This document shows, piece by piece, positions 44,711 to 53,758 of a DNA stretch of 64,000 nucleotides; position 1 is the stretch's first letter, and the number at the start of each line of letters is the position of its first letter. The notes below the pieces were generated by a model that was not told the DNA's origin, made no database searches, and saw only the letters and a list, made by a program, of their open reading frames with translations. The position numbers were made by a program, and so were the translations under genes. This stretch comes from Reyranella sp. (GTDB taxonomy: Bacteria; Pseudomonadota; Alphaproteobacteria; Reyranellales; Reyranellaceae): positions 1 to 64,000 of the forward strand of contig NZ_SCVC01000035.1 in the NCBI RefSeq assembly GCF_004297405.1. The letters are read 5' to 3'.

Positions 44711-46096
44711 CTAGGTGCCTTGCCGATTGAGCACGATTTCAATGCGCCGGTTGCGTTCACGCCCTTCCGCAGTGGCGTTCGAGGCAATCGGGTCGGCATC
44801 GGCGCGGCCTTCAGCCGCCAGGCGCGATTTGTCGCCAACGGTGGTGGCAATGATCGCACTGGCCGCCTGGGCACGCGCCGCGGAAAGCTGGAAGTTCGAT
44901 GGGAAGGCAATGGTCCGGATGGGCTGATCGTCGGTGTAGCCGATGACCTGCACGGAACCCGGCTCCTCCTTGAGGGCAAGGCCGATGCGGTCCAACAGCG
45001 GCTTGAAGCTGGGCTGCACAGCGGCGGCTCCCGAGGCAAACATGCCGCGCCCGGTAATCCGGATGAGGGGTTGGCCGACCGTGCCGGTCACCTCGACGAG
45101 GCCCTGCTCGATCTCCGGCTGGAGGAACTTGCGAAGACGATCGAGCACCGTCGGCTCAGGTGGCGGCAAGGGCGTGGGTGTAGGCTGCACCTCGACGATG
45201 GGCGTTCGCGTGATGGTCGGCATCTGGGTCGGCGGTGCATCGCGCAGGCGCGCATAGATGCCGTCGGACGCAGCGTTGAGGTCGATCGAGAACCAGGTGA
45301 ACAAGGCCGCGACGATGCCCAGGCCCAGGCAGGCAGCCACCCAGACCGGCAGCCGGACACGCGCCGGCCTGTAAGGTGCGTCTATGCCCTTGGTATGGGG
45401 CGCAAGATCCGGATCGGCGGCTTTCTGCTGCCGCGCGATGACCGCATAGGTTTCTTCGCGAATACGGTTGATGTCGCCGACGCCCCGTCGGGAGAGGCGA
45501 TATTGGCCGACAAATCCCAGCGACATGCACAGGTACATCAACTTGATGACCGGCAGGAACTTGCCGGGATTGTCGCACATCTGCTTCAGCACATCGAAGA
45601 AGCGCTCACCGCTTCGGACTTCCTGATGGAACGTCGAAACCAGAGAGCGTTCGTGCCAGCTTCCACTGTTGCCCCAGGGCGTGTTCAGCACGACGTCGTC
45701 CAGGCTGGCGCACAACGCATAGTGCGCCGGACGAAGCTGCTCGAGCGGCACGCCATTGTCCCGTGATTCCTGCTCGAAGCGCCTGATCTGGTGCACGGTC
45801 CGCTCTCGCAGATCACCGGACTCCGGTGGATTTGCCGTATTGCGCAACCGGGCCATGAGCTGGAGCAGCGGCGCCGCCGCCGCCGCCAGCGCATCGCTGC
45901 CGACGAAGAGGTTGTCCGTTCCTTCGGCCAGCACGGGTACCGCAGCAGCAGGTCGCGCCGCGGCCGGGCGCTGCGGCGGCTCGCCCGCTCCCGGACCTGC
46001 GGCAGGTTGAGCAGGCTGGGCCCGGCGCTTGCCGGGGCTAGGACGAATGACCGTCCTATTGTCGTCATCTGGTTCGGCGAAGGGATTGTCACTCAT
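44711..46096 (-). CDS. tssL: TssL with OmpA-like peptidoglycan-binding extension
   Basis: A 461-residue protein. A Pro/Ala-rich N-terminus precedes the DotU/IcmH domain (DALAAAAAPLLQLMARLR to YRLSRRGVGDINRIREETY, about residues 67-220). A single transmembrane helix (about 246-270), a Pro/Thr-rich linker and an OmpA C-terminal domain (GYTDDQP, LSAARAQAASAII, NRRIEIVL) follow. The OmpA part anchors the membrane complex to the cell wall, making a separate TagL unnecessary. Confidence 0.95.
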   Translation of the reverse strand: MSDNPFAEPDDDNRTVIRPSPGKRRAQPAQPAAGPGAGEPPQRPAAARPAAAVPVLAEGTDNLFVGSDALAAAAAPLLQLMARLRNTANPPESGDLRERTVHQIRRFEQESRDNGVPLEQLRPAHYALCASLDDVVLNTPWGNSGSWHERSLVSTFHQEVRSGERFFDVLKQMCDNPGKFLPVIKLMYLCMSLGFVGQYRLSRRGVGDINRIREETYAVIARQQKAADPDLAPHTKGIDAPYRPARVRLPVWVAACLGLGIVAALFTWFSIDLNAASDGIYARLRDAPPTQMPTITRTPIVEVQPTPTPLPPPEPTVLDRLRKFLQPEIEQGLVEVTGTVGQPLIRITGRGMFASGAAAVQPSFKPLLDRIGLALKEEPGSVQVIGYTDDQPIRTIAFPSNFQLSAARAQAASAIIATTVGDKSRLAAEGRADADPIASNATAEGRERNRRIEIVLNRQGT

Positions 46097-46117
46097 ATTC
46101 GCCTCACATCACCGCTG

Positions 46118-47446
46118 TCAGCCGCGGATCGCCCAGAGCTCGGTATTCAGGTTCGGGAAATCGCCGGAGACATGCACGGCAAACCCGCCGGAAGACTGCA
46201 GTTCCTTCCAATGTGCCGAATTGCGGTCGAGCTCGAAATAGGTGGCGCCCGCGTAGAACGGCAATTGCCGCGGCGCCACCGGCAGGGGCCGCACAGCAAT
46301 GCCCGGCAGGGCGACATTGACCAGTTCGCGAATATGTTCGACGGCGCCGATCTTAACCTGAGCCGGAAACAGACGCCGCACCGATTCGGTCGGCATATCC
46401 GCCTGGACAACCAGGACGAAGCTCGAGGATCGCAGAATGCTGCGGTCGGTGATCGTGCCAACCTGGATGCCGTAGGCCCGCTTCTGCAGGGGAATCTGGA
46501 TCGCGGTCTGGTCTATCTCGGTGGAGAGCGAACGGCGAAGATCGGCAATCACCAGCGCGAAGCTGCGCTGCAAGTCGGCGTGCCGATACGTCGGATACTC
46601 CGAAGGGCGGCGCGTGGCTTCGGTAAAGGTCGCCAGGTCACCCGCCATCTGCACCAGCGCAGCATAGAGATCGACCGGATGAACGTTGCCGTCACCCGCC
46701 CAATGCGCCATCAGCTTCTGAGCGCGATTGATGGATTGCAGCAACAGGAAATCGGAAACATCTGCCACACCGCGCGTGCCCGGCGCCGTAAGGCGCGCGG
46801 CCAACGCCTCGCCACGCTGATTGAGCATTCCCGATAGCTCGGAAATCCAGCCGGAGAGCGGTGGCGCCGCGGCGCAAGTCAAGGCGGGCGGAATCCACTG
46901 GTCGTCCAGAATGACGCGACGATCGGCGCCAACCTCGACCACGCGGGCAAGGCCGATGCCGTGATAGCCGGCGCGATTGTCGGTCTCGAGCATATAGCGC
47001 AGCCGCAACCTGCCGACCTGGACTTCCGCCGGCTGCGGCGAACCCGAATGCGTGTCGTAGGCCTCGAAGGGCTTTTGCTCATAGCGGCCTTCGGTCGAAC
47101 CGTCGCCCGTGACTTCGACGGCTCCGGCCTGACGTATCGGCAATGCCAGGTAGACGACGGCATTGCGCGTCGTCTCGGGAAGATCGAGCGGTGCTGGCTG
47201 ATCGGCATCGCCCGGTAGCGCGAAAGGCGTGCCGTCCTCGAACACGCCGCTACCGCTCGCCAGGGCGAACTGGCCTGTGGTCAACAGGTTGCGGTTGATC
47301 GCACCTTCGGTCAGGCCCCAGGCATGCGATCGCAGCGACGTCGTCCGATCGCGCAATTGGTTCTCGAACCAGCGGTCCTGCTGCTGGAAATGCTGCGCCC
47401 GAAGGAACATGCCCTCCAGCCATACGACACGGTTCGACCAGGTCAT
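46118..47446 (-). CDS. tssK: TssK, baseplate-membrane complex adaptor
   Basis: A 442-residue VasE/ImpJ-family protein of normal length. It begins with the family signature VVWLEGMFLRAQHFQQQDRWFE and carries QEPFEAYD-type and FLLLQSINRA segments and the C-terminal YFELDR motif. TssK trimers link the TssFG baseplate to TssL/TssM. The start is the ATG overlapping the tssJ stop (ATGA). The upstream open part of the frame lies inside tssJ and is not TssK-like. Confidence 0.95.
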   Translation of the reverse strand: MTWSNRVVWLEGMFLRAQHFQQQDRWFENQLRDRTTSLRSHAWGLTEGAINRNLLTTGQFALASGSGVFEDGTPFALPGDADQPAPLDLPETTRNAVVYLALPIRQAGAVEVTGDGSTEGRYEQKPFEAYDTHSGSPQPAEVQVGRLRLRYMLETDNRAGYHGIGLARVVEVGADRRVILDDQWIPPALTCAAAPPLSGWISELSGMLNQRGEALAARLTAPGTRGVADVSDFLLLQSINRAQKLMAHWAGDGNVHPVDLYAALVQMAGDLATFTEATRRPSEYPTYRHADLQRSFALVIADLRRSLSTEIDQTAIQIPLQKRAYGIQVGTITDRSILRSSSFVLVVQADMPTESVRRLFPAQVKIGAVEHIRELVNVALPGIAVRPLPVAPRQLPFYAGATYFELDRNSAHWKELQSSGGFAVHVSGDFPNLNTELWAIRG

Positions 47447-47892
47447 GCTGACTCCAGTTCGGACCTGTTGCTGCCGAGGTTGAGCACAAGTCGAGTGAGG
47501 CCGCTCGCTGCAATCGGGGCGATCGACCGCCATCGTGACCGATCGATGTCCTGAAACAAGACGGCCGCACCAATGAATCGTACATCGCTCTTCGGTGCCA
47601 TGAGGACCTTGCGCACCTCGCCCGGCTTGACGACGATCTCCTCGACCCGCGAGCCTTCGTCACCGAGTGTCGCGCTTTCCTTGTCCATCAAGGCATAGGC
47701 ATCGGCGTTGAGGAACCGTGACCTTGCGTTCAGGGCATAAACGCGCACGGCGACAGACAGCGGCACACCGGCCGAGTTGCGATTGAGATCGGGGCTGGCC
47801 CTGATCGTGAGATCGACCGCCGAGGGAGCGGGCGGACCGCAATTGGCGACCAAGAGGAAAGCCGGCGTCGCGAGCAGCAATCGGCGATTCAT
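47443..47892 (-). CDS. tssJ: TssJ, outer-membrane lipoprotein
   Basis: A 149-residue lipoprotein. The signal peptide MNRRLLLATPAFLLVANC ends in a lipobox-like VANC with Cys18 as the lipidation site. The mature part is a short transthyretin-like beta-sandwich with DLTIRASPDLNRNSAG, VRVYALNARSRFLNADAYALMD and the C-terminal VLFQDIDRSRWR. It anchors TssM to the outer membrane. It overlaps tagH by one base and tssK by four. Confidence 0.9.
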   Translation of the reverse strand: MNRRLLLATPAFLLVANCGPPAPSAVDLTIRASPDLNRNSAGVPLSVAVRVYALNARSRFLNADAYALMDKESATLGDEGSRVEEIVVKPGEVRKVLMAPKSDVRFIGAAVLFQDIDRSRWRSIAPIAASGLTRLVLNLGSNRSELESA

Positions 47893-49181
47893 CAGGTCGG
47901 TCCTTTCTCGGAGCCAAGCTTGTCGATCGCCTCTTCGTAAGCGCGGGCGAAAGCCTTTCCGAACACACTGTCGAAATCGTCCGAGAGGGCCTGGGTTACG
48001 GTTCTGTGGTGTTGCACGAAGGCCTCCCATGCCGCGGCCTTCTTTTGGGCAGGATGGATATGCAATGCACTCGCCGCCACCTTGCGCTCGACCGAGCCGG
48101 GGTCGAACTGGGCGAGCAAGACTCGCACGGCCGTCTGCATCGCAGAGATCGTCGCCAATTCGTGTATGCGAAGATCGGCAAAGGCTTCGGCAATGGCGTC
48201 TTCCGGCGCCATGCTGCCGCGCCGCCCTTCGCCCAGAAGAGTGGCCAGCGCATCATCGTCGTCGAGTGAGAACTTGAGCGGGTTGTTGCCCGTCGGGCGG
48301 ATCATCGTTTGCTCGATGCGGAACTCGTCCTTGATGCTGGCGCGCGCGATCAGGGTTTGCCGCAGCCCGGTCACGGTGGCGCGCAGGGCCGCGCCGATGC
48401 GCTCCAGCGTCTTCTCCGGGTTCGTCAGGCTCCCCTCGATGAGCCCCACGCCGCGCAAGAAAGCCGCCGCGAGACGCGCATCGTCGGCCGTCCGGGCGGC
48501 CGGCGGTTCGGGCTTGAGTGGAGCAGGTGCGGCCTGTTCCTTCGGCACCCGCTCCTTGGGCGTGGGTGCGGCAGGACTCGACGATGCAGGGCGCGGGCGT
48601 CTGGCCGCTGGCGCCTCGACATCCCAATCGTCGGGAATGATCGAGACCGGCGGCATGCGGAAGGCGCTGTCCAGGGCCGGCGCGTGATCCGGCTGCGTCG
48701 GCAGGCCGGGAAATGGCTCCGCACTGTCGTGCATGGGATCGAAATCTGGCGGCAGAAGCGGCGAGTTGGGCGTGTCCAGGAATGAGTCGGAGTCGACCGG
48801 ACGGGCATCGTCGAAAGAATGGTCGGCGCGCTGCATCACGGGCCCGCGGGCGATTTCTTCTTCTTCCTCGTCGATCGTGATTTCAATTTCATACAGGCCG
48901 AACTTGATCCGGTCGCCATTGCGTACCTTCTGAACGGCGCCGCGGCCTATGGGATCGTTGGCCTGATTGAGGAACGTGCCATTGGTGCTGAGATCGTGGA
49001 TCGCCCATTCGCCGCCGCCGTAGACCAGCATGCAGTGCTTCTTCGACAGGTGCCGGTCGGGGTCGGCGATGACCCATTCGTTGTCCTGCCCCCTGCCAAT
49101 GGAGAACTCTCCGCCGCGGACCTCGCGTCGCTGAGGCGCCACACTGTCGGGGCAACGGATCATGGCAAGCTTCAGGGTCAC
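47892..49181 (-). CDS. tagH: TagH/Fha, FHA-domain T6SS regulator
   Basis: A 429-residue protein. The N-terminal FHA domain has the phosphothreonine-binding residues Arg30 (SIGRGQ), Ser46 and His49 (LSKKH), and STNGTFLN. A proline-rich linker follows, then the C-terminal domain typical of TagH/ImpI (FLRGVGLIEGSL, NPLKFSLDDDDALATLL). It should be the phosphorylation target and assembly trigger acted on by the kinase and phosphatase. The GTG at 49181 is preferred because AGGAG lies 11 bases before it, whereas the GTG at 49193 overlaps that site. It is the first gene of the leftward operon. Confidence 0.92.
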   Translation of the reverse strand: MTLKLAMIRCPDSVAPQRREVRGGEFSIGRGQDNEWVIADPDRHLSKKHCMLVYGGGEWAIHDLSTNGTFLNQANDPIGRGAVQKVRNGDRIKFGLYEIEITIDEEEEEIARGPVMQRADHSFDDARPVDSDSFLDTPNSPLLPPDFDPMHDSAEPFPGLPTQPDHAPALDSAFRMPPVSIIPDDWDVEAPAARRPRPASSSPAAPTPKERVPKEQAAPAPLKPEPPAARTADDARLAAAFLRGVGLIEGSLTNPEKTLERIGAALRATVTGLRQTLIARASIKDEFRIEQTMIRPTGNNPLKFSLDDDDALATLLGEGRRGSMAPEDAIAEAFADLRIHELATISAMQTAVRVLLAQFDPGSVERKVAASALHIHPAQKKAAAWEAFVQHHRTVTQALSDDFDSVFGKAFARAYEEAIDKLGSEKGPT

Positions 49182-49192
49182 GTGAGCGCGCA

Positions 49193-49197
49193 CTCCT
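49193..49197 (-). promoter_or_regulatory. Ribosome-binding site deciding the tagH start
   Basis: AGGAG on the minus strand, 11 bases before the GTG at 49181. It overlaps the alternative GTG at 49193, arguing against that longer start. Confidence 0.5.
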
Positions 49198-49430
49198 GAC
49201 GGACGTCGGAAAATATTAGTCGTGGAACCTGCAATCCGGCAATCGTATTTGGCCCAAATGCTTACTGGACGGTGCTCAATCGGCTTTGGCCAGGTGCCTC
49301 CTAAAGTTGTATTCTCTTACTGAGAAACTACCCGTCGAAAGCAAGTAGCGCCGCATTGAGAGTTGACGGCCCAGGCAGGCGCCGCCAATCTCGCAGGAGA
49401 GTCACTCGACGTTCGAAAGAATTTGTCGCC

Positions 49431-50213
49431 ATGTGCCTTGTCCCGTCGCAGACCATCTTGAGCACGGACGAGGTGGGAAGCGTCGCTCCGCCCATCTTCA
49501 CGTCCGTGGGATTGGACGCCGTAAACGGTCCTGGTGACGTTTTCGTTATCCAATCCCTGCTCAACAAGAGATTGCCCAAGCCGCACACCGAGGTTCCCGT
49601 CACCGGGAACATGGACCCGGGCACCATCCTCGCGATCAAAGCCTTCCAGGCGGTCATGATGAACATGAACCCGCCGACCGGCCACGTGGCGCCCGGCAGT
49701 CCGACCTACTACGCACTGGCTGCCCGCCCCCTCGTGACGAAGGAGAAGCCGCCGCCGACCCGGTTTGGCCATGTCGGTATCGTTCCCCCGGATGTGATCG
49801 ACGCGGCCAAGGCGTCCCAGCGTCGATTCGGGATCCCGGCCTCGATTACCCTGGCTCAATGGATCGTCGAGAGCGCCTGGGGCTCGGCCATGCCGCCGGA
49901 CAGCAACAACCCTTTCGGCATCAAGGCGCTGGACAATCAGCCCGCCGTCGAAAGCGAGACGCGGGAGGTGATCGACGGAAAGGTCGTGACGATCGTCGCC
50001 AAGTTCCGGCGTTTCGCCAGCCTGTCGGAAGCTTTTGAACTGCACGGAAAATTGCTGTCGACCGGCTCGCCCTATCGGACGGCGATGCAGGTCGTCGCGA
50101 ACCCTGAGGCATTTGCAGACGCACTGACGGGAGTCTACGCGACGGATCCGCAATACGGCACCACACTCAAGTGGGTGATGGAGAATTACAAATTGAGGCA
50201 GCACGACAGTTGA
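49431..50213 (+). CDS. Glucosaminidase-like peptidoglycan hydrolase, candidate T6SS effector
   Basis: A 260-residue protein without a signal peptide. The N-terminal part (about residues 30-100) resembles a peptidoglycan-binding domain (FVIQSLLNKRLP, VTGNMDPGTILAIKAFQ). The C-terminal part is a FlgJ/LytG-type glucosaminidase domain with ITLAQWIVESAWG (catalytic Glu147) and NNPFGIKA (159-166), ending in a substrate-binding helix. It would cut the glycan backbone of peptidoglycan. It stands next to tagH, divergent, and the missing export signal fits delivery by the T6SS. No obvious immunity gene follows. A phage- or flagellum-type housekeeping role is an alternative, but no such genes are near. 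Confidence 0.78.
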   Translation: MCLVPSQTILSTDEVGSVAPPIFTSVGLDAVNGPGDVFVIQSLLNKRLPKPHTEVPVTGNMDPGTILAIKAFQAVMMNMNPPTGHVAPGSPTYYALAARPLVTKEKPPPTRFGHVGIVPPDVIDAAKASQRRFGIPASITLAQWIVESAWGSAMPPDSNNPFGIKALDNQPAVESETREVIDGKVVTIVAKFRRFASLSEAFELHGKLLSTGSPYRTAMQVVANPEAFADALTGVYATDPQYGTTLKWVMENYKLRQHDS

Positions 50214-50371
50214 GCCGCATAGCAGCACGACTGTTGCAAAAAGTTGACCACGATATGTGGCTTTTGGGCCACACTAGATGTTCGGCCGCGACAGAACGCG
50301 GGAGACAGGCAGCCAAACTATCGCGGTACGTGTAAAGTGTTTTCAGACAGCGTCGCAGGGGAGCTCCGCCG

Positions 50372-51334
50372 ATGAAGAAGGCAGTATGCGTCGTGGCAGC
50401 AGCTATTTTGCTGCCCTCAGCTGGTCACGCTCAGGAAATCAACCCGTTGCCCGGTCTCTATGTTGGCGCCGGCGGTGGTCTTGCCTGGTTCCTCAATACG
50501 AGTTCGAGTGCCGGCGGCTCGATTTCCAGTTCGACTGGCTGGGCTGTCGGCGGCTTGGTGGGCTACGACTTTGTCGGCCCGCGTATCGAACTCGAAGTTG
50601 CCTACGGTCAGGTCCCCATAACGGCGAGCCTGCCGATCGCCAATTTCAACGGTACGGCCGGCCAGCTCCAGATCATGGGCAAGGTGCTCTACGACTTCTT
50701 CCCGGCTTCGGCTTTCACGCCCTATGTCGGCGCCGGCGCCGGCATCGGTTTCGTGGACAGCAACACGGCCTTGGGCAGCACTGTGTTCGCCTATCAAGGC
50801 ATCCTTGGCCTCGGCTGGAACATCGACAGCCAGTGGCGCATCGCGCTCGAGGGCCGGTACGTCGGTACCACGAACCCCAACGTGACTGTCAACGGCGTGA
50901 ACGTCACGTACAACAACAACAACTTTGCGGCGATCATGGGCGTGCAGTACAAGTTCGCGCCACCAGCCGCCGCGGCGCCGCCGCCGGCGCCCGCCCCCGT
51001 CGCACCGCCTTCCTTCATGGTGTTCTTCGATTGGGACAGCTCGAGCCTGTCGCAAGCATCCTTGAATGTCATCAAGCAGGCGTCCGATGCCTACAGGAGC
51101 AAGGGCAACGCGCGCATCACAGCAACGGGTCACACCGATACGTCGGGCTCGGAGCAGTACAACATGGCACTATCACTCCGCCGCGCCAACGCCGTGAAGG
51201 ACGCTCTGGTGCGCAATGGCGTGCCGGCAACGGCGATCGCCGTTATCGGCCGTGGCGAGCAGGGCCTGCTGGTGCAGACCGGCCCGAACGTCCGCGAACC
51301 GCAGAACCGCCGCGTCGAGATCGTCGTCCAGTAA
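50372..51334 (+). CDS. OmpA-family outer-membrane porin with peptidoglycan-binding domain
   Basis: A 320-residue protein. It has a signal peptide (cleavage after GHAQ-type site near residue 21), an eight-stranded OmpA-like beta-barrel (GLYVGAGGGLAW, FVGPRIELEVAYG, YVGAGAGIGFVD, GVQYKFA), a Pro/Ala hinge, and the OmpA C-terminal domain (FFDWDSSSLS, TGHTDTSGSEQYNMALSLRRANAV, NRRVEIVV). It tethers the outer membrane to the wall. It is monocistronic with a clear terminator. Whether it is linked to the neighbouring secretion genes is unknown; it has no immunity-protein features. Confidence 0.92.
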   Translation: MKKAVCVVAAAILLPSAGHAQEINPLPGLYVGAGGGLAWFLNTSSSAGGSISSSTGWAVGGLVGYDFVGPRIELEVAYGQVPITASLPIANFNGTAGQLQIMGKVLYDFFPASAFTPYVGAGAGIGFVDSNTALGSTVFAYQGILGLGWNIDSQWRIALEGRYVGTTNPNVTVNGVNVTYNNNNFAAIMGVQYKFAPPAAAAPPPAPAPVAPPSFMVFFDWDSSSLSQASLNVIKQASDAYRSKGNARITATGHTDTSGSEQYNMALSLRRANAVKDALVRNGVPATAIAVIGRGEQGLLVQTGPNVREPQNRRVEIVVQ

Positions 51335-51358
51335 AGCAGGCGACAGGATTACGGAAAG

Positions 51359-51385
51359 GCGGCCCGCACGGGCCGCTTTTTCTTT
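51359..51385 (+). terminator. Intrinsic terminator after the OmpA-family gene
   Basis: A 7-bp GC stem GCGGCCC / GGGCCGC with a four-base loop, followed directly by TTTTTCTTT, 25 bases after the stop codon. A textbook Rho-independent terminator for rightward transcription. Confidence 0.9.
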
Positions 51386-51390
51386 GTCCG

Positions 51391-52185
51391 CTAGATAATC
51401 TTGATCACATACATGGTGCCGATGTTCGACTTGGCCGTGGCACGGATGTGGGTCTGGATGTCCTTGATGAGCTGAGGCTCGAACATGTTGAGCTTTGCCT
51501 TGTCCGAATACGGTGGCGTATTTGGATCGACGATGAAAATGCAGCCGTTCGTGGCCTCCTGCTTGTGCAAGTCCACCCTGACCCGACCTTTGTCATACCA
51601 GCCGAGACTGTCGTCGATCATCAGACCGAAATACTGGATATCGAAGTTCTTGTTGCGATAGAGCGTCACCGGCCGACCATCCCAGGCATCGTAGACTCTG
51701 TTGGCCGTGTGCTCCGTCCACATATGCGGGTTCTTGCGGCTTGGATCGGTGATGGATATAGGGCGCTGGAGCAAAGCAGAGCCGATCAGCTTGCCGGTAT
51801 GATCGAACACCGCAAGCAAGTCGTTGTTGTCGAAGACCATGGTCACGCCGCCCGAGCTGCTGGTCGTCGTGCCGCCAGCGATCATCAACCGGCTGGCGTC
51901 CTTTCCGAAGTAGTAAGGGTCGAGGAATCCCTCGCCACCGCCCTTGATCATGAAGAACTGCAGCCCCTTCGCGCTGCCCAGGACGGCGCGCTTGCCACCC
52001 GAAGCCTTGGAGATCAGCTCCTTGAGATAGGCGTCGTTTTTCATAGCGATCTTGGCGAGGTTGCCGAGGTCTCCATCCACGATCGCTTCGTCGATCCGGA
52101 ACTTCGGCCCTGCTTCAGCAGCGGTGGAGTAGATATGGCTCGCCATAAGGGCGCCCTTCGCGAGAACCGGATTGGGTCCAGGCAT
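51391..52185 (-). CDS. Signal-less protein with L,D-transpeptidase-like Cys motif, candidate T6SS effector
   Basis: A 264-residue protein without signal peptide or membrane segment; I recognise no family with confidence. The C-terminal half holds VRVDLHKQEATNGCIFIVDP (His207, Thr212-Asn-Gly-Cys215), which resembles the catalytic H...(S/T)xGC(I/V) of YkuD/DUF2778/DUF5675-type peptidoglycan enzymes, though with shorter His-Cys spacing than classical YkuD. T6SS effectors with this fold are known (Salmonella Tlde1). The start at 52185 has GAAGGA eight bases upstream. It is convergent with the OmpA gene and divergent from narK. Confidence 0.6.
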   Translation of the reverse strand: MPGPNPVLAKGALMASHIYSTAAEAGPKFRIDEAIVDGDLGNLAKIAMKNDAYLKELISKASGGKRAVLGSAKGLQFFMIKGGGEGFLDPYYFGKDASRLMIAGGTTTSSSGGVTMVFDNNDLLAVFDHTGKLIGSALLQRPISITDPSRKNPHMWTEHTANRVYDAWDGRPVTLYRNKNFDIQYFGLMIDDSLGWYDKGRVRVDLHKQEATNGCIFIVDPNTPPYSDKAKLNMFEPQLIKDIQTHIRATAKSNIGTMYVIKII

Positions 52186-52480
52186 CCTGGCTATCCTTCG
52201 ATTGACGCGTTGGCGTGATGCTGAGTTGAAGCGACAGAGCGATTGCGGACAGTACCAGAAATGGCGAACCGGAGCGGCTAAAAGAAAGAGCCGGGCGGTT
52301 GATAATCGCAACAGAAGCCCAACGAAGTCCCAGCATATTGTCAAACAGAAGCATTCTCCGCATAGTGTGACCTGAAGGCTCCAACGGTTGCGGCGACCCT
52401 ACGAGAACGCTGGCGCATTTTAGTCTTTCAGGCGGCGGTATTCTTCGAGTCGCGGACCGGGACATTGTCTGAGAGGGCGC
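52186..52480. other. Divergent promoter gap before the nar operon
   Basis: 295 bases with no credible gene. It must contain the promoters of the effector candidate (left) and narK (right). An FNR-like half-site TTGAT occurs at 52299-52303, but its partner half does not fit. GAGAGGG precedes the narK ATG. Nothing else stands out. Confidence 0.5.
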
Positions 52481-53716
52481 ATGTCGAACGGACGCAGCAT
52501 CACCGTCTTGCTGGTGAGCACCTGGGCCTTCATGATCTGCTTCGCGGTCTGGATGATGTTCGGCGTCATCGGCATCCCGATACGGCAGGAACTGAAACTC
52601 AACGCCACCGAATTCGGCTTGCTGACCGCAACGCCCGTGTTGACCGGTTCGCTGTTCCGCTTGCCGCTCGGCATCTGGACCGACCGCATCGGCGGCCGCA
52701 TCCTGATGACACTCCTGCTCCTGGTTTGCGCCTTCCCGCTGTTCCTGGCGTCGTATGCCACCGCGCTCTGGCAGTTCCTGCTGCTCGGCTTGGCACTCGG
52801 TCTCGTCGGCGCTTCGTTCGCCGTCGGCACTCCGTATGTGGCGCGGTTCTTTCCAGCCAATCGACGCGGCTTTGCCATGGGTTTCTTCGGAGCCGGCACG
52901 GCGGGGGCTGCGCTCAACATGTTCGTCGCGCCTGCGATCATGAACGCCTATGGCTGGCAGGCGGTGCCGCGTGTCTACGCGGCGGGGCTTGCAGCCACCG
53001 CCGTCCTCTTCTGGCTTCTCTCCGCGCCCGATCCAGGTGCGGGCAAGGGCGGTGCATCGTTTCGCGCCCAGCTAGCGGTGATGAAGGACAGGCGTGTCTG
53101 GAAATACTGCCAGTACTATTCGATCGTGTTCGGCGGTTTCACGGCGCTGTCGATCTGGATGCCACAATATTTCGTCAGCGAGTATGGCTTCGCTGTTGCG
53201 CAGGCTGCACTGCTCGCCGCTTGCTTCTCGCTGCCCGGCGGCCTGTTGCGCGCCGTCGGCGGTCTATTGTCGGATCGGTTCGGCGCTCACAACATCACCT
53301 GGTGGGTGTTGTGGACGGGCTGGATCGCACTGTTCCTTTTGTCTTATCCCCATACAGACTTTTCGATCCGCACCATCGACGGTTCGCGCGACTTCACCAT
53401 CGCACTATCGCCGTGGATGTTCACCCCGCTGCTCTTTGTCGTGGGCGTAGCTTTCGCCTTCGGTATGGCCTCGACCTTCAAATACATAGGCGACGATTTC
53501 CCGGAGAACATGGGTGCGGTCAGCGGCCTCGTCGGCATGGTCGGCGGTCTCGGGGGCTTCCTGTTGCCAATCATGTTCGGTGGCCTGCGCGACTGGCTGG
53601 GCTTCAATTCGAGCTGCTTCATGCTGCTCTATGGCATCGTCTCGGTATCGTTGTTCCTGAACTATCTGACTGAAGTACGCCGTGTTCCGGTGATGGGGCA
53701 GCCGTCCAGGACATAG
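52481..53716 (+). CDS. narK: NarK-type nitrate/nitrite transporter
   Basis: A 411-residue MFS protein of the nitrate/nitrite porter group with 12 hydrophobic segments. The N-terminus has VWMMFGVIGIPIRQELKLNATEFGLLTATPVLTGSLFRLPLGIWTD-like porter features, including an Arg in helix 2 (SLFRLP). GFFGAGTAGAALNMF occupies the place of the first nitrate signature. GMVGGLGGFLLPI in helix 11 is the second. It lies 42 bases before narG in the same direction. It likely imports nitrate by proton symport or exchanges it for nitrite; the sequence does not decide which. Confidence 0.88.
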   Translation: MSNGRSITVLLVSTWAFMICFAVWMMFGVIGIPIRQELKLNATEFGLLTATPVLTGSLFRLPLGIWTDRIGGRILMTLLLLVCAFPLFLASYATALWQFLLLGLALGLVGASFAVGTPYVARFFPANRRGFAMGFFGAGTAGAALNMFVAPAIMNAYGWQAVPRVYAAGLAATAVLFWLLSAPDPGAGKGGASFRAQLAVMKDRRVWKYCQYYSIVFGGFTALSIWMPQYFVSEYGFAVAQAALLAACFSLPGGLLRAVGGLLSDRFGAHNITWWVLWTGWIALFLLSYPHTDFSIRTIDGSRDFTIALSPWMFTPLLFVVGVAFAFGMASTFKYIGDDFPENMGAVSGLVGMVGGLGGFLLPIMFGGLRDWLGFNSSCFMLLYGIVSVSLFLNYLTEVRRVPVMGQPSRT

Positions 53717-53758
53717 TCAGTTGCCATCGCCTGGCTGGCCGCCAAAGGAGAAAGCCGA

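Noticed and set aside
52299..52312. FNR-box-like TTGAT before narK
   Set aside because: The second half-site does not match ATCAA at the required four-base spacing; oxygen control of the operon is likely in general but not shown by this site.
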